Shown here in pieces: positions 15,514 through 24,500 of a stretch of 64,000 bases of DNA (its first letter is position 1; each line of letters starts with the position of its first letter). Both the position numbers and the translations under genes were made by a program. The DNA is from Flagellimonas allohymeniacidonis (lineage in GTDB: Bacteria; Bacteroidota; Bacteroidia; Flavobacteriales; Flavobacteriaceae). The DNA lies in assembly GCF_004296335.1 (NCBI RefSeq), contig NZ_SGIU01000001.1, positions 62,001 to 126,000 on the forward strand, given 5' to 3'. The notes beneath the pieces are model-generated. The model saw only the letters and a list, made by a program, of their open reading frames with translations. It was not told the DNA's origin and ran no database searches.

Positions 15514-16839
15514 ATGGCACGAGTTCTCGCAATGAAAGGAAGTAAAAAGCTTTTGAATGCTTGGGCTTTTTACGATTGGGCCAATTCTGTATACAGTTTG
15601 GTCATTTCCTCGGCTGTTTTCCCCATTTTTTACGGGGCGTTGTTTCGCGTAGCCGAAATTGAAAAAGTAACCGTATTTGGAGGTGAAATTGCGAGGGCTC
15701 CTTTAATTAGTTATGTTACTTCCCTGGCCTTTGTTTTTATTGCCATCGTCACACCCTTGGTTTCTGGAGTGGCGGATTACATAGGCAACAAGAAAATCTT
15801 CTTGAAGTTTTTTTGCTATCTGGGCGCTTTCTCCTGTATTGGTCTGTATTGGTTTTCTTTGGAAAACATCTACTTCGGACTTATCTGCTATTTCTTTGGC
15901 TTGGTTGGTTTCTGGGTGAGTTTTGCCATTAACAATTCATATCTACCAGATATTGCTTTTCCCGACCAGCAAGATGGCATAAGTGCCAAGGGCTTTTCCC
16001 TGGGGTATATTGGCAGTGTGATTCTATTGGTCTTTAATTTGGCCATGGTCATGCAGCCCGATGTTTTTGGTATAACGGATAGTGGGGGTGAAGTGGCTGA
16101 AATCAAGGCCATGAAATATTCGTTTATTTCGGTCGGAATTTGGTGGATACTCTTTAGCCAGTACACCTTCGCTCATTTGCCAAAAGGATATAAAAGGGAA
16201 GGCGCGCGCACGAATATTGTACTTAATGGCTTTCGGGAGCTCCAAAGTGTTTGGAAGCAATTGGGCGAAGAAACTCGTTTAAAAAGGTACTTAGGAGCCT
16301 TTTTTGTATACAGTATGGCAGTGCAGACGATTATGTTGATTGCCACCTATTTTGGAGAAGAAGAGATTCAATGGGGCACAGATAGTGAAAGAACCACAGG
16401 GTTGATCATAAGCATTTTGGTCATTCAAATTGTGGCCATAATTGGCGCAACCTTGACGGCTAGGGCCTCCCGAGTTTTTGGGAATATCAAGACTTTGGTG
16501 GTCATCAATATTTTTTGGGCATTGCTCTGTGTTTATGCCTATTTCTTACAAACCCCTATGGACTTCTATATTGCGGCCGGACTGGTGGGCATTGTCATGG
16601 GAGGGATTCAGGCCTTATCGCGTTCTACATACTCCAAATTTTTACCGGAAACTACTGACACTACGTCCTTTTTTAGCTTTTATGACGTAGCCGAAAAAAT
16701 AGGAATTGTAATTGGTACTTTTCTTTATGGGGCCGTTGCACAGCTAACGGGTAGTATGAGGAACAGTACCATCTTTTTGGGGCTCTTCTTTCTGATTGGA
16801 ATATTCCTTTTGTTGCGTGTAAGAAAGGTTAAAACTTAG
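15514..16839 (+). CDS. UMF1/Atg22-type MFS transporter
   Basis: A 441-residue membrane protein with about twelve membrane segments. The start NAWAFYDWANSVYSLVISSAVFPIFY (residues 10-35) is the hallmark of the UMF1 family, related to the yeast vacuolar amino-acid effluxer Atg22. Further family features are the GVADYIGNKK loop, GFSLGYIGSVILL, and GGIQALSRSTYSKFLPE in the second half. Bacterial members have no defined substrate; amino-acid or nutrient export is a guess. ATG codons at 15514 and 15532 (MKGSKK) are both possible starts; the second leaves a more usual N-terminus. It stands alone between terminators. Confidence 0.85.
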   Translation: MARVLAMKGSKKLLNAWAFYDWANSVYSLVISSAVFPIFYGALFRVAEIEKVTVFGGEIARAPLISYVTSLAFVFIAIVTPLVSGVADYIGNKKIFLKFFCYLGAFSCIGLYWFSLENIYFGLICYFFGLVGFWVSFAINNSYLPDIAFPDQQDGISAKGFSLGYIGSVILLVFNLAMVMQPDVFGITDSGGEVAEIKAMKYSFISVGIWWILFSQYTFAHLPKGYKREGARTNIVLNGFRELQSVWKQLGEETRLKRYLGAFFVYSMAVQTIMLIATYFGEEEIQWGTDSERTTGLIISILVIQIVAIIGATLTARASRVFGNIKTLVVINIFWALLCVYAYFLQTPMDFYIAAGLVGIVMGGIQALSRSTYSKFLPETTDTTSFFSFYDVAEKIGIVIGTFLYGAVAQLTGSMRNSTIFLGLFFLIGIFLLLRVRKVKT

Positions 16840-16855
16840 ATTTCTTCAAAGAAAA

Positions 16856-16878
16856 AGCCCCTGCTGTTCGCAAGGGCT
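16856..16878 (-). terminator. Terminator at the end of the ECF sigma operon
   Basis: AGCCC (16856-16860) pairs with GGGCT (16874-16878), and TGC with GCA inside, around a five-base loop. On the minus strand the stem is followed by CTTTTTCTTTG, so it mainly terminates the DUF2807 gene. It is positioned to stop the convergent transporter transcript too, although the plus-strand tail is weak. Confidence 0.7.
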
Positions 16879-16925
16879 CATCCCGTTTTCGATTGATGTG
16901 GTTGTTTGACTCTCAAACAAATGTT

Positions 16926-17651
16926 TTACCCTCTGGTGATATCACCTGAACCAGAACTTTTGGTATTGATTTTCTTTGGATTCCCGCGATAGCTAATATC
17001 TCCTGATCCTGAAACCCGTGCCTGGATGCTCTGATTGGCGGTAACCTTAATGTCGGCAGACCCAGAAACTTGTGCTGTAACAAATTCTGCCTCAAGGCCA
17101 TACGCTTTTATATCCCCAGACCCAGAAACTTGAACATCCAAATCCGTCGTTTTTCCATCTAGAGTGATATCCCCCGAACCAGACATGGAAGCTTCAATAC
17201 TGTCTGCTTCTACAGTCAATACAATATCACCGGATCCTGAAATTCGGGTTTTAAAATCGTCGGCTTTGATGGTGGTTTTCCCTACAACATCCCCCGACCC
17301 AGATAAACTTACCGAATTTACGGACTCAATGGGAACGGTGATTTGGATTCCATTTCCCCAGTTGGAGGGTCTTAGATTCACCCCTTTTTCGGTTTTGATG
17401 ATCAATTTTCCGTCTTTAACCTCAGTTTTGATGTATTCCAAGAGGTTTGATTCTCCTTCAAGAGTGATTTCTCCTTCATTGCCATCGACCAGTTCAACAT
17501 CGAACCATCCTGCCAGGGCAATGGCATCATACTCTCCAACAGAGCGTTCCAAGGTTACTACGTTGCCATTTCCTTTTACTCGTTTGCCCCATTGCGCATT
17601 GGTAACTGCTACTGTACAAATGGCCAAGCCTAATGTGATTAACTTTTTCAT
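16926..17651 (-). CDS. Head-GIN domain (DUF2807) secreted protein with SGSGDI repeats
   Basis: A 241-residue secreted protein: Sec signal MKKLITLGLAICTVAVTNAQ, then an N-terminal strand region and a repetitive part from about residue 105. There SGSGD(I/V) recurs seven times roughly every 20 residues (SGSGDVVG, SGSGDIVL, SGSGDITL, SGSGDIKA, SGSADIKV, SGSGDISY, SGSGDITR). This is the DUF2807 head-GIN family, predicted as a right-handed beta-helix and often named putative autotransporter adhesin, although no translocator domain exists here. It is the last gene of an operon led by an ECF sigma factor and next to another solenoid-like protein, so its expression is probably stress- or surface-responsive (inference). 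Confidence 0.85.
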   Translation of the reverse strand: MKKLITLGLAICTVAVTNAQWGKRVKGNGNVVTLERSVGEYDAIALAGWFDVELVDGNEGEITLEGESNLLEYIKTEVKDGKLIIKTEKGVNLRPSNWGNGIQITVPIESVNSVSLSGSGDVVGKTTIKADDFKTRISGSGDIVLTVEADSIEASMSGSGDITLDGKTTDLDVQVSGSGDIKAYGLEAEFVTAQVSGSADIKVTANQSIQARVSGSGDISYRGNPKKINTKSSGSGDITRG

Positions 17652-17685
17652 GATTGTGTTTTGTATTTGTTTTTTGATTTGTTAC

Positions 17686-18780
17686 TTAGTTTTGATAGAA
17701 GGTGATTCCTCCATATTCACTGTCAATAAGAACCTTGTTTCCGGAGTTCTCCCTGCCATAATATCCCTTGTAATACTTCTGGGACGATTTCTCTTTGCTA
17801 ATATTGATTTCAAAAGCATCTTTTCCGCTAACGCCGGCATATTCCGTAGTAATTTCAAAATCAAAATGGTATCCGGGGTCATACCCAATCTTGATTCCGG
17901 TATAATCGGTTCTAATTTCGATATTACCAGCATCGGAAGCCATTTCAGCGATTTTGATTGAGCCATAATCGGAGGTTATGGCGACATTACCACTCACGGT
18001 ACCTAATTTTACTCCGATATAATCTCCATTTCCATTGACATTCTGTACGTCATTCACCTCAATGGAACCATAATCTCCTGCGTACTCCAGGTTTTCCATT
18101 TTTTTGATGACCGCATTTGTATAATCGGTTTTAACGGTGAGGTTACCAGCCTTTCCGATAGTAAAACTGGAGTAATCCGCAATAATTTGACCACTATTCA
18201 CATAATCAAAGTTGGAACGTGAGGTGTAATCAAATCGCAACTCATTGTTACGGCCCCTCAATTCACCAATTTCCATTTTTCCGTAGTCACAGCTTATTTT
18301 GGCGTGGCCATCGATACGGTCAAGATATATATTCCCATAATCATTGCTGAGGTTGACGTTGTTCTTTATCGGCAGTTTTATGGTATAGTTCACCTGAACA
18401 TTTACGTTTTTCTTTTTGTTCCATTTCCATCCCCAGCCACTGTCACGATCTCCAAAAAGTGTTCTGGCAGAAACCAAGCTTGCGCTGTTTTCAAAGGCTA
18501 CATCAATCTCATTGAGCCTCTCTTGCACACGCTCTTCGTTGTTACCATTGGTTTTGATATGAACTTCAATAACCACTCTATTTTCGTTCCAAGAGGTAAG
18601 ATTCAAATTGCCATAGCTGTTTTTTACCTTGAAAAGGGCATCAGAATTGACATCGAACTCTTTCTTTATCGTTTTTTCCTTGGTATACCTTCCGCCCATT
18701 TTATCAGTTCCGGCACTTAAGGCCAGAGGTACGAGGGCAAGAATTAGAATTACCTTTTTATATAGTAATGTTTTCATCAT
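17686..18780 (-). CDS. Secreted DUF4097-like beta-solenoid protein with DYG/DYT repeats
   Basis: A 364-residue protein with a signal peptide (ILILALVPLALSAG). From about residue 140 to the end a DYG, DYT or related motif recurs about every 20 residues (NDYGNIYL, CDYGKMEI, ADYSSFTI, TDYTNAVI, GDYGSIEV, SDYGSIKI, TDYTGIKI, SEYGGITF), the pattern of a beta-helix with one turn per repeat. It resembles DUF4097/adhesin-like proteins; function is unknown. The start overlaps the end of the upstream anti-sigma-like gene by 23 bases (tandem ATGs at 18780 and 18777), so the two are likely translated together. Confidence 0.75.
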   Translation of the reverse strand: MMKTLLYKKVILILALVPLALSAGTDKMGGRYTKEKTIKKEFDVNSDALFKVKNSYGNLNLTSWNENRVVIEVHIKTNGNNEERVQERLNEIDVAFENSASLVSARTLFGDRDSGWGWKWNKKKNVNVQVNYTIKLPIKNNVNLSNDYGNIYLDRIDGHAKISCDYGKMEIGELRGRNNELRFDYTSRSNFDYVNSGQIIADYSSFTIGKAGNLTVKTDYTNAVIKKMENLEYAGDYGSIEVNDVQNVNGNGDYIGVKLGTVSGNVAITSDYGSIKIAEMASDAGNIEIRTDYTGIKIGYDPGYHFDFEITTEYAGVSGKDAFEINISKEKSSQKYYKGYYGRENSGNKVLIDSEYGGITFYQN

Positions 18781-19318
18781 TAAATGCTTTTAAGTTTTTG
18801 ATATTTTCAATGTTGTTGAGCACCTCTTTTAAAAGGTCTATTCTGGTTTGAAAGTTGATTATCATGGCGTTTAAAATGATCTTACTGTCCCCTCCGTTTA
18901 TCAATTCCTGCTCTAGGGTACCGTAATCATTTTCCAGTTTGTCCAACTGTGCGAGCGTATCATCGACCAGTTTTGCCGTTTCCGGAGATTTGGCATCCCT
19001 AAGTTGCTGAACCTGCTCTTCAATAAGACCGGCAAAATAAAACTCGGTCTGAGACACTTCAGGAGCGATTTCCACTACTTGTTGCTTTATGGATGGCCTT
19101 GCATTGAAAATCTGAAGGCCAACTACGCAAAGCAAGGCGATGGAAGCTGCAATGGACAAGGGTTTCCACCAGTTTGTCTTATTCTGTGCTAGGGTTTTTA
19201 CCCCTTTGGCTTGGTTGAGTTTTTCCAAAAATCGCTCTTGGTGCCCGATAGTGGGTTCTTCGAGATCAAATGATCTTTGAAGTCTATTGAACAACTCTTC
19301 TACATTATCTTTTTTCAT
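18758..19318 (-). CDS. Membrane protein, probable anti-sigma partner
   Basis: A 186-residue protein with a cytoplasmic N-terminus of about 50 residues (NVEELFNRLQRSFDLEEP), one membrane helix (KPLSIAASIALLCVVGLQIF, about 51-70) and a C-terminal part of about 110 residues with coiled-coil character (VDDTLAQLDKLENDYGTLEQELI). Its start overlaps the sigma factor stop by four bases, and its topology is that of anti-sigma factors. It lacks the HxxxCxxC zinc motif of typical anti-sigma domains, so the role is inferred from position and topology only. Confidence 0.65.
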   Translation of the reverse strand: MKKDNVEELFNRLQRSFDLEEPTIGHQERFLEKLNQAKGVKTLAQNKTNWWKPLSIAASIALLCVVGLQIFNARPSIKQQVVEIAPEVSQTEFYFAGLIEEQVQQLRDAKSPETAKLVDDTLAQLDKLENDYGTLEQELINGGDSKIILNAMIINFQTRIDLLKEVLNNIENIKNLKAFNDENITI

Positions 19319-19878
19319 AATCCGGCATTTACGGTCAACTTTTTTCTTAGGCTTTCCTTAGCCCTGGAAATTGTAGTTCTGCAATTCGCATAACTGATAT
19401 TCATTATTTCACTGATTTCTTCGTAATCGTACCCTTCAACTAAATGTAAGGTCAAAGAAACTCTGTAATTGTCTTTTAAACTTTTCATGGTCTCCATCAC
19501 TTTTTGAGCCTTCAGTTCAGTATAACCATTATCATTCAAAGCAACTTCATCATTATCTTCGACCTTGTACATTACATCTTCCAATTGAACAGATCGTGTT
19601 TTTTGTTGTTTCTTGTAATGATAGATACTGTTGTTGATCACTATTCGCTTTAACCATGCTCCAAAGGTGACATCTCCTTTAAAGGTTTGCAGTTTCGTAA
19701 ACGCGTTCAAAAACGACTCCTGCATAATGTCTTCAGCTTCGGCAGAGTCCTTTACAATTCGAAAGGCCGTATTGTACATGGCTTTGTAATATCGATTGTA
19801 AATTTCCATTTGCGCTCGTTGCTTTCCTTCCAAGCACGCTTTCAGCAGTGCATCAGTATGTTCATTTTGGTGGCTCAA
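19315..19878 (-). CDS. ECF-type RNA polymerase sigma factor
   Basis: A 187-residue sigma-70 family factor with only regions 2 and 4. Region 2 shows YNTAFRIVKDSAEAEDIMQESFLNAFTKLQTFKGDVTFGAWLKRIVINNSI, and region 4 YRVSLTLHLVEGYDYEEISEIMNISYANCRTTISRAKESLRKKL with its helix-turn-helix. It heads an operon with a one-helix membrane protein and two secreted solenoid-like proteins. A TGTAAC-N16-CATC element at 19901-19926 suggests autoregulation, because a similar element precedes the other sigma gene of this window. Confidence 0.9.
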   Translation of the reverse strand: MSHQNEHTDALLKACLEGKQRAQMEIYNRYYKAMYNTAFRIVKDSAEAEDIMQESFLNAFTKLQTFKGDVTFGAWLKRIVINNSIYHYKKQQKTRSVQLEDVMYKVEDNDEVALNDNGYTELKAQKVMETMKSLKDNYRVSLTLHLVEGYDYEEISEIMNISYANCRTTISRAKESLRKKLTVNAGL

Positions 19879-19900
19879 AAAATGATTAGTTTGCTCTAAA

Positions 19901-19926
19901 GATGATTTAACAATTCGAATGTTACA
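19901..19926 (-). promoter_or_regulatory. Candidate ECF promoter before the sigma operon
   Basis: On the minus strand, TGTAAC (19921-19926) and CATC (19901-19904) are 16 bases apart, 22 bases before the sigma ATG. This resembles ECF promoters, with an AAC-containing -35 box and a short GTC-like -10 box, and shares TGTAAC with the elements at 38 kb. No housekeeping -7 box fits better here. Confidence 0.45.
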
Positions 19927-20079
19927 CTTTTTTCAATCTTTTTGAAATTTAAATGGCACAAGAATTGCCCATTTAGGATGGACATTGAGGTTCTAAACAT
20001 AGAAATACGCTAAGAATCAGCATTTTTACTAAGTTTTGCGACCTAGAAAGTACAAAAACGTTTTGTCGTGAATGACAAA

Positions 20080-22548
20080 ATGTCTGAAAAAGAAAATATG
20101 GGAGAAATTAAGATATCAACTTTTGGCAGCTTTTCAGTTCAGGGATTGGATGAGGAAGCGGAACTTATTCCCTTGTTGACACCTGAGGATGAAGAGGAAA
20201 TGAATCGGGAAAGCTTGCCAGAAACCCTACCTGTATTGCCCTTACGCAATACGGTGTTATTTCCAGGGGTTGTTATTCCAATAACAGCGGGAAGGGATAA
20301 ATCCATTGCCCTAATAAAGGATGCCAACAATGGCAACAAGACCATTGGTGTGGTTTCCCAAAAGGACGAACAGGTAGAGAACCCTGGAGTTGACGACATC
20401 AATAGACTGGGCACAGTGGCCCGGATACTTAGGGTGTTGCAAATGCCCGACGGTAATACCACGGTGATCATCCAAGGAAAAAAACGCTTTGAGATTGATC
20501 AAATCATAACCGAAACCCCGTATTTGACGGCTACGGTCAAAGAAGCCAAAGAAGAAAGGCCCAATGAAAAAAGCGAGGAATTTGAGGCTATTATCGAATC
20601 TATAAAGGAACTGGCCTTCAAAATCATAAAGGACAACCCAAATATTCCGAGTGAAGCTACGTTTGCCATTCGCAACATACAGAGTAACTCGTTTCTCATC
20701 AATTTTGTTTCCTCCAATTTGAACCTCACGGTTGCAGAGAAACAAAAACTTCTTGAGATTCCAAACCTTCAAGAACGGGCATTGACCACCCTGAAGTACA
20801 TGAACATGGAACTTCAGAAGTTGGAGTTGCGAAATGATATCCAGTCCAAGGTTCGCAGTGATATGGACCAACAACAACGCGAATACTTCCTTCACCAACA
20901 AATGAAGACCATTCAGGAAGAGTTGGGTGGCATCTCTTATGAGGAAGAAGTTGAAGAAATGCGCGTTAGGGCCAAGGACAAAAAATGGAATAAAAAAGTT
21001 GAAGAACATTTTGAGCGTGAGTTGGGCAAAATGCAACGCATGAATCCGCAGGTTGCGGAGTATTCCATTCAAAGAAACTACTTGGACCTTATATTGGATT
21101 TGCCCTGGAATGAATTCTCCAAGGACAAGTTTGATCTAAAAAAGGCACAACAAATTTTGGATAGGGACCATTATGGTCTTGAGGATGTAAAAAGGAGAAT
21201 CATTGAGTATTTAGCGGTACTGAAGCTCCGAAATGATATGAAATCACCCATTCTCTGTTTTTATGGCCCTCCCGGGGTCGGAAAAACATCTTTGGGAAAA
21301 TCCATTGCTGAAGCATTGGGCAGGGAATATGTGCGCATGTCGCTAGGAGGTTTACGGGATGAAGCCGAGATTCGAGGACACCGAAAAACCTATATTGGTG
21401 CGATGCCGGGCCGAATTATTCAAAGTCTCAAAAAAACGGGGACTTCCAATCCGGTTTTTATTTTGGATGAAATTGATAAACTTTCCCACAGCCATCAGGG
21501 GGACCCTTCTTCCGCCATGTTGGAAGTGTTGGACCCTGAACAAAATAGCGAGTTCCACGATAATTTCTTGGAAATGGGTTACGATTTGTCCAAAGTGATG
21601 TTCATTGCCACTGCCAACAGTTTGGCTACCATTCAGCCGGCTTTGCGCGATCGGATGGAAATCATAAATGTCACAGGCTATACCATTGAAGAGAAAGTTG
21701 AAATTGCCAAAAGGCATTTGCTTCCCAAACAATTAAAGGAACACGGGTTGTCTTCGAAGGATTTGAAAATCGGCAAGGCCCAGCTGGAAAAAATAGTTGA
21801 GGGTTACACTCGCGAGTCTGGGGTTCGTGGCCTTGAGAAACAATTAGCGAAAATGGTGCGCTATGCTGCGAAATCCATAGCGATAGAAGAAGAGTACAAC
21901 ATCAAGGTAAGTAATGGGGATGTAGAAAAAATATTGGGTCCTGCTCGCCTCGAACGCGATAAATACGAAAACATCGATGTTGCCGGTGTTGTAACCGGGC
22001 TGGCCTGGACCAGTGTTGGAGGCGACATTCTTTTTATAGAATCCATATTGTCCAAAGGAAAAGGTACCTTGAACATCACGGGGAATCTGGGCAAAGTAAT
22101 GAAAGAATCGGCGACCATTGCCATGGAATATATCAAGTCAAATGCCAAGACTTTTGGTATAGAACCCGATGTCTTCGAAAAATATAATGTCCACATTCAC
22201 GTGCCTGAAGGTGCAACTCCAAAGGATGGCCCCAGTGCAGGTATCACCATGTTGACTTCGTTGGTATCCCTATTCACCCAAAAAAGAGTGAAAAAGAGTT
22301 TGGCCATGACCGGAGAGATTACCCTTAGGGGCAAGGTTTTGCCCGTAGGCGGTATTAAAGAGAAGATTTTGGCCGCCCGTAGAGCTCGAATTAAGGAAAT
22401 CATTCTTTGTGAGGAAAACAGAAAGGATATCGAAGAAATCAAACAAGATTACCTCAAAGGATTGACTTTCCACTATGTCACCGATATGAGTGAGGTGATC
22501 GATATTGCGATTACAGACAGAAAGGTGAAGAACGCCAAGGTACTTTAA
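20080..22548 (+). CDS. lon: ATP-dependent protease La (Lon)
   Basis: Lon unfolds and degrades damaged and regulatory proteins in the cytoplasm. From the ATG at 20080 (an in-frame GTG lies at 20068) the protein has 822 residues, close to the family norm. Domains in order: N-terminal LonN ([18 protein letters not shown]), a coiled region (about 200-330), AAA+ with Walker [14 protein letters not shown] and Walker [11 protein letters not shown], and the C-terminal protease with Ser in [11 protein letters not shown] and Lys in the [13 protein letters not shown] region. It lies divergently from the sigma operon and is followed at 61 bases by cmk. Confidence 0.97.
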   Translation: MSEKENMGEIKISTFGSFSVQGLDEEAELIPLLTPEDEEEMNRESLPETLPVLPLRNTVLFPGVVIPITAGRDKSIALIKDANNGNKTIGVVSQKDEQVENPGVDDINRLGTVARILRVLQMPDGNTTVIIQGKKRFEIDQIITETPYLTATVKEAKEERPNEKSEEFEAIIESIKELAFKIIKDNPNIPSEATFAIRNIQSNSFLINFVSSNLNLTVAEKQKLLEIPNLQERALTTLKYMNMELQKLELRNDIQSKVRSDMDQQQREYFLHQQMKTIQEELGGISYEEEVEEMRVRAKDKKWNKKVEEHFERELGKMQRMNPQVAEYSIQRNYLDLILDLPWNEFSKDKFDLKKAQQILDRDHYGLEDVKRRIIEYLAVLKLRNDMKSPILCFYGPPGVGKTSLGKSIAEALGREYVRMSLGGLRDEAEIRGHRKTYIGAMPGRIIQSLKKTGTSNPVFILDEIDKLSHSHQGDPSSAMLEVLDPEQNSEFHDNFLEMGYDLSKVMFIATANSLATIQPALRDRMEIINVTGYTIEEKVEIAKRHLLPKQLKEHGLSSKDLKIGKAQLEKIVEGYTRESGVRGLEKQLAKMVRYAAKSIAIEEEYNIKVSNGDVEKILGPARLERDKYENIDVAGVVTGLAWTSVGGDILFIESILSKGKGTLNITGNLGKVMKESATIAMEYIKSNAKTFGIEPDVFEKYNVHIHVPEGATPKDGPSAGITMLTSLVSLFTQKRVKKSLAMTGEITLRGKVLPVGGIKEKILAARRARIKEIILCEENRKDIEEIKQDYLKGLTFHYVTDMSEVIDIAITDRKVKNAKVL

Positions 22549-22609
22549 CCCCACATGAAATTCTTTCAACACCAAATTCAATGTGCCCAATTCTAGGTAC
22601 ATTTGGCCT

Positions 22610-23302
22610 ATGCGAAAAATAATCATCGCCATAGATGGGTATTCCTCAACCGGTAAAAGTACGGTGGCCAAAAAGTTGGCCAATGCCCTTGGTTATGTTT
22701 ATGTGGATACCGGTGCCATGTACAGAGCGGTTACTTTGTTCGCCTTGGAAAAAGGATTCGTATCGGACTCCCTTGATGCCAAATCCCTAATCGAGGCTTT
22801 GCCAAACGTCGAGCTCAAATTCCGGCCCAACAAAAAACTTGGTAAATCGGAAATGTTTCTCAACGGCAAAAATGTGGAGAAAGAAATCCGGACCATGCGG
22901 GTTTCTGAACAAGTGAGCCAAGTTTCGGCAGTAAAAGAGGTTCGTGAGAAATTGGTAGAGCTGCAACAGGCCATGGGGCTTGATAAAGGAATAGTAATGG
23001 ATGGACGGGATATCGGAACCGTGGTCTTTCCAGAAGCGGAACTGAAGATTTTTATGACCGCATCCGCTCGAACCAGAGCCCATCGCCGCTATAAGGAATT
23101 ACTTGAAAGAGGGGATGAGGTGTCTTTTGAGCAAGTGCTTAAAAATGTGGAAGGGCGCGATTTTATCGATTCCACCCGAACGGTTTCCCCATTAAAACCT
23201 GCCAAGGACGCCATTACTTTTGACAATAGTGATATGGGTGTGGAGGAGCAGTTCGAACGCATTCACAGCTACGCCCAGCGGGTTATTGGAGAAGAAAATT
23301 GA
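22610..23302 (+). CDS. cmk: Cytidylate kinase
   Basis: Cmk phosphorylates CMP and dCMP to the diphosphates with ATP. The ATG at 22610 gives 230 residues beginning MRKIIIAIDGYSSTGKSTVAK, with the P-loop right at the N-terminus as usual; the longer frame from 22583 adds nine residues with no support. Other marks are YVDTGAMYRAVT, the CMP-binding MDGRDIGTVVFPEAELKIFMTAS, and the SPLKPAKDAITFDNS end. It follows lon on the same strand. Confidence 0.95.
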   Translation: MRKIIIAIDGYSSTGKSTVAKKLANALGYVYVDTGAMYRAVTLFALEKGFVSDSLDAKSLIEALPNVELKFRPNKKLGKSEMFLNGKNVEKEIRTMRVSEQVSQVSAVKEVREKLVELQQAMGLDKGIVMDGRDIGTVVFPEAELKIFMTASARTRAHRRYKELLERGDEVSFEQVLKNVEGRDFIDSTRTVSPLKPAKDAITFDNSDMGVEEQFERIHSYAQRVIGEEN

Positions 23303-23341
23303 AAGGTAGGTTGGTTTTTCACGAATGCACTTATCGGTATT

Positions 23342-23438
23342 GCATAACGCTTCGTTCCGCTATGCTCAGATTTAAAGTTACTTAAAATAGAACATTTCCC
23401 TCTTCTACAGGAAACCAATAAAGCAATGAGGGTTATAC
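23342..23438 (-). repeat. attC-like imperfect inverted repeat
   Basis: On the minus strand the element opens with GTATAAC (23432-23438) and closes with GTTATGC (23342-23348), which are near-complementary. Both differ by one base from the integron core sites RYYYAAC and GTTRRRY. Next to these lies a second pair of imperfectly complementary boxes (CCTCATTGC against the complement of the GCTTCGTTCC side) with one extra unpaired base, as in L boxes of attC sites. The length of 97 bases is within the attC range. It begins about 16 bases past the stop codon of the neighbouring minus-strand gene, the usual cassette arrangement. Confidence 0.4.
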
Positions 23439-23453
23439 GTTGTTTGCAAAAGT

Positions 23454-24500
23454 CTAGTTCTCTATATAGGAACTAATGCACATAACAGTATCGTTTGTAT
23501 TAATTGGTGGGGTAGCTAGCATATATAATATAATGCCATCCTTTGATGCTGTGTATTCTTCCAAAATAAAGCCAAATTCATTAGTCGTGTACCCAACGAT
23601 ATCATCTTTCCTTACCTCATCCCCAGCTTTATAATCGCTATAAAAAATGCTATTGACACTTGCTTTTATATATGTCTGACTATTGCGATAGACAATATTT
23701 TTATGGGCTCCAGTTCCGTTAAAATACATGCCCATAGTTTCAAGCATATTATAAACACCTTGTTTTATCAAATTGACATTCTCTTTTTGTACATTTCCTA
23801 ATTTACCACATTCAATGCTCAATGCGATTTTTCCATCTTGAACCGCTTGTTTGAATGTGTATTTCGCTGGCTCCGTTGCCGAAATGTTATAAGGATAGGA
23901 GACGAAATATTCAAATCCGCTCTTTTCGGATAGTCTTTTCGCCATCGAAGTTTGCTCCGGTTTTTTTTGGTTGTCATAATAACAAACAAAGGGAAGTAGA
24001 TCTTCACAGGCATCTCCGCCATGGATATCCAGAAAAACATCGCTGACGGAAATTATATTAGTAGTTATGAAATATGCTATTTGTTCGGTAATGCTGCCAT
24101 TATTTTTTCCCGGAAAAGCATTGTTTAAATTTTTCTGATCCTGGGGATTGATAAAAGGTGTTCGTGTAAAAAAGGAAGCCATATTGGCAATTGGAACGAT
24201 AATTAATGTTCCGCTAAGTTCCTCTACATTGATTTCCCTTAGTAATTTTTGTGTTGCGATAATTGGTGGGTATTCGTAACCGTGAACACCTGCAACAATG
24301 GTGAAAACTGGTCCTTGAGTTTTACCTTTTACAATCGATATTGGCAAATGTCCAGAATTTCCTAAATCATCAAAAAACTCTATGCGAACGTTTTCTTTTG
24401 TTGATTTACTTTCTGATTTGAAAGCTTTTTGAAAGTCATTTTGCGCAAGAGTAAATTGAGCCGCAAAACATATCAAAAAGGGCAAAATTATTGTTCTCAT
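23454..24500 (-). CDS. Secreted succinylglutamate desuccinylase/aspartoacylase-like M14 family protein
   Basis: A 348-residue protein with a Sec signal (MRTIILPFLICFAAQFTLAQ). The fold is that of AstE/AspA-type zinc hydrolases: GVHGYEYPP carries the first His and Glu ligands, FLDIHGGDACEDLLPFVCYY the third His, and SIECGK sits at the catalytic Glu region. A C-terminal beta domain (VNSIFYSDYKAGDEVRKDDIVGYTTNEFG) is typical of this group. Most relatives act in the cytoplasm on N-acyl amino acids; an exported form suggests a periplasmic N-acyl or peptide substrate, which is unknown. It looks transferred: it sits alone against its neighbours inside a possible integron-type cassette. Confidence 0.82.
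   Translation of the reverse strand: MRTIILPFLICFAAQFTLAQNDFQKAFKSESKSTKENVRIEFFDDLGNSGHLPISIVKGKTQGPVFTIVAGVHGYEYPPIIATQKLLREINVEELSGTLIIVPIANMASFFTRTPFINPQDQKNLNNAFPGKNNGSITEQIAYFITTNIISVSDVFLDIHGGDACEDLLPFVCYYDNQKKPEQTSMAKRLSEKSGFEYFVSYPYNISATEPAKYTFKQAVQDGKIALSIECGKLGNVQKENVNLIKQGVYNMLETMGMYFNGTGAHKNIVYRNSQTYIKASVNSIFYSDYKAGDEVRKDDIVGYTTNEFGFILEEYTASKDGIILYMLATPPINTNDTVMCISSYIEN

Noticed and set aside
16926..17651. DUF2807 protein as an autotransporter
   Set aside because: Although this family is often named so, the protein is only 241 residues, ends right after the repeats and has no outer-membrane translocator domain.
20311..21072. A 253-codon open frame on the minus strand inside lon
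   Set aside because: It is rich in Phe, His and Leu, has no family motif and covers conserved Lon coding sequence.
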